From positions 179,835 through 243,834 of the forward strand of contig CAZNPL010000002.1 of NCBI GenBank assembly GCA_964574815.1: 64,000 nucleotides of DNA. The letters are read 5' to 3'. Of the stretch, positions 63,813 to 64,000 are shown piece after piece. Below the pieces are notes generated by a model that was given only the letters and a program-made list of their open reading frames with translations, made no database searches and was not told the DNA's origin. How positions within the stretch are numbered: position 1 is the first letter of the stretch; every line of letters begins with the position of its first letter. This DNA comes from CAZNPL01 sp964574815. Lineage in GTDB: Bacteria; Planctomycetota; Phycisphaerae; UBA1845. The translations under genes were made by a program, and so were the position numbers.

Positions 63813-64000
63813 AGCGAAGGGGAAACGAGGACGGGGTGGTCAGACAACGACGAAGAGGTGTGGTACCGTTAACACAGCACCGACACGAAGACGTAAGCGC
63901 CCACCAGAGCCATGGGCCGGTCGCGCGCCGAGACGCGCCGGCGGGTCGTGTCCTTCCGGTAAGCGTGCATGAAGTGGTTTGAGCGGGCCGGTATTGTCAG
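63813..64000. other. Window end, no gene recognised
   Basis: No convincing gene. On the minus strand an open frame from the window edge to a TAA at 63869-63871 gives about 43 residues with no recognised features; it may be the end of a gene starting beyond the window. Confidence 0.4.

Noticed and set aside
1..64000. CRISPR arrays, rRNA and tRNA genes
   Set aside because: No regularly spaced repeats or recognisable RNA genes were seen; a tRNA could be missed by eye, and a tRNAscan-SE run would settle this.

Overview
The window looks like a GC-rich chromosome segment from a bacterium of the Planctomycetota, most likely near the Phycisphaerae. The clues are an ECF sigma factor of the planctomycete type with a Ser/Thr kinase-TPR protein nearby, a planctomycete-style pseudopilin, secreted proteins ending in dockerin-like or 'DCNxNxxPDE' tails, and a C-terminal sorting signal of the IPTL/PEP-CTERM kind. 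This placement is inferred from protein features; no rRNA or other marker gene was recognised.

Region 1 (about 0.1-24.7 kb) is an anaerobic CoA-thioester/aromatic redox island. It holds a TetR regulator and a molybdenum hydroxylase resembling 4-hydroxybenzoyl-CoA reductase (FAD subunit plus a fused 2Fe-2S/Mo subunit). It also holds one BcrB/HgdB-type dehydratase-family protein with its BadG/HgdC-type ATPase activator, an Nramp-fold transporter and an ADP-forming acyl-CoA synthetase. An ACT protein sits between two copies of a small uncharacterised protein, beside the remains of a glutaryl-CoA dehydrogenase gene. Next come a 2-oxoacid:ferredoxin oxidoreductase (alpha, and a beta-gamma fusion), MoaA, a MOSC protein, a class III CoA-transferase, a small winged-helix-like protein, a MobB-FdhD fusion and a three-subunit molybdo-iron-sulfur enzyme resembling phenylacetyl-CoA:acceptor oxidoreductase. 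A working model is that the 2-oxoacid oxidoreductase supplies low-potential ferredoxin, the activator/dehydratase pair uses ATP and those electrons on a CoA thioester or another hard substrate, and the cofactor genes serve the two molybdoenzymes.

Region 2 (about 24.8-37.4 kb) holds the ECF sigma factor, a very large secreted HAF-repeat protein on the opposite strand, the kinase-TPR protein, a stretch with a broken WD40 gene, a secreted alpha/beta-hydrolase with a dockerin-like tail, and a stretch with a possible transposase remnant. The sigma and kinase genes share an upstream sequence element of about 60 bp.

Region 3 (about 37.4-63.8 kb) is a candidate beta-1,3-glucan (laminarin-type) utilisation locus. 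It encodes a sugar ABC importer (ATPase, binding protein, two permeases), a LacI regulator, a GPH-type symporter, a secreted GH16 laminarinase, two GH17-like proteins and a GH72/GH2-like secreted enzyme. It also encodes a 1067-residue GH94-clan phosphorylase best explained as GH149 (beta-1,3-oligoglucan phosphorylase), a GH1 beta-glucosidase, an aldo/keto reductase and several secreted proteins that may bind glucan. The likely flow is extracellular cleavage, import of oligosaccharides, then phosphorolysis and hydrolysis in the cytoplasm.
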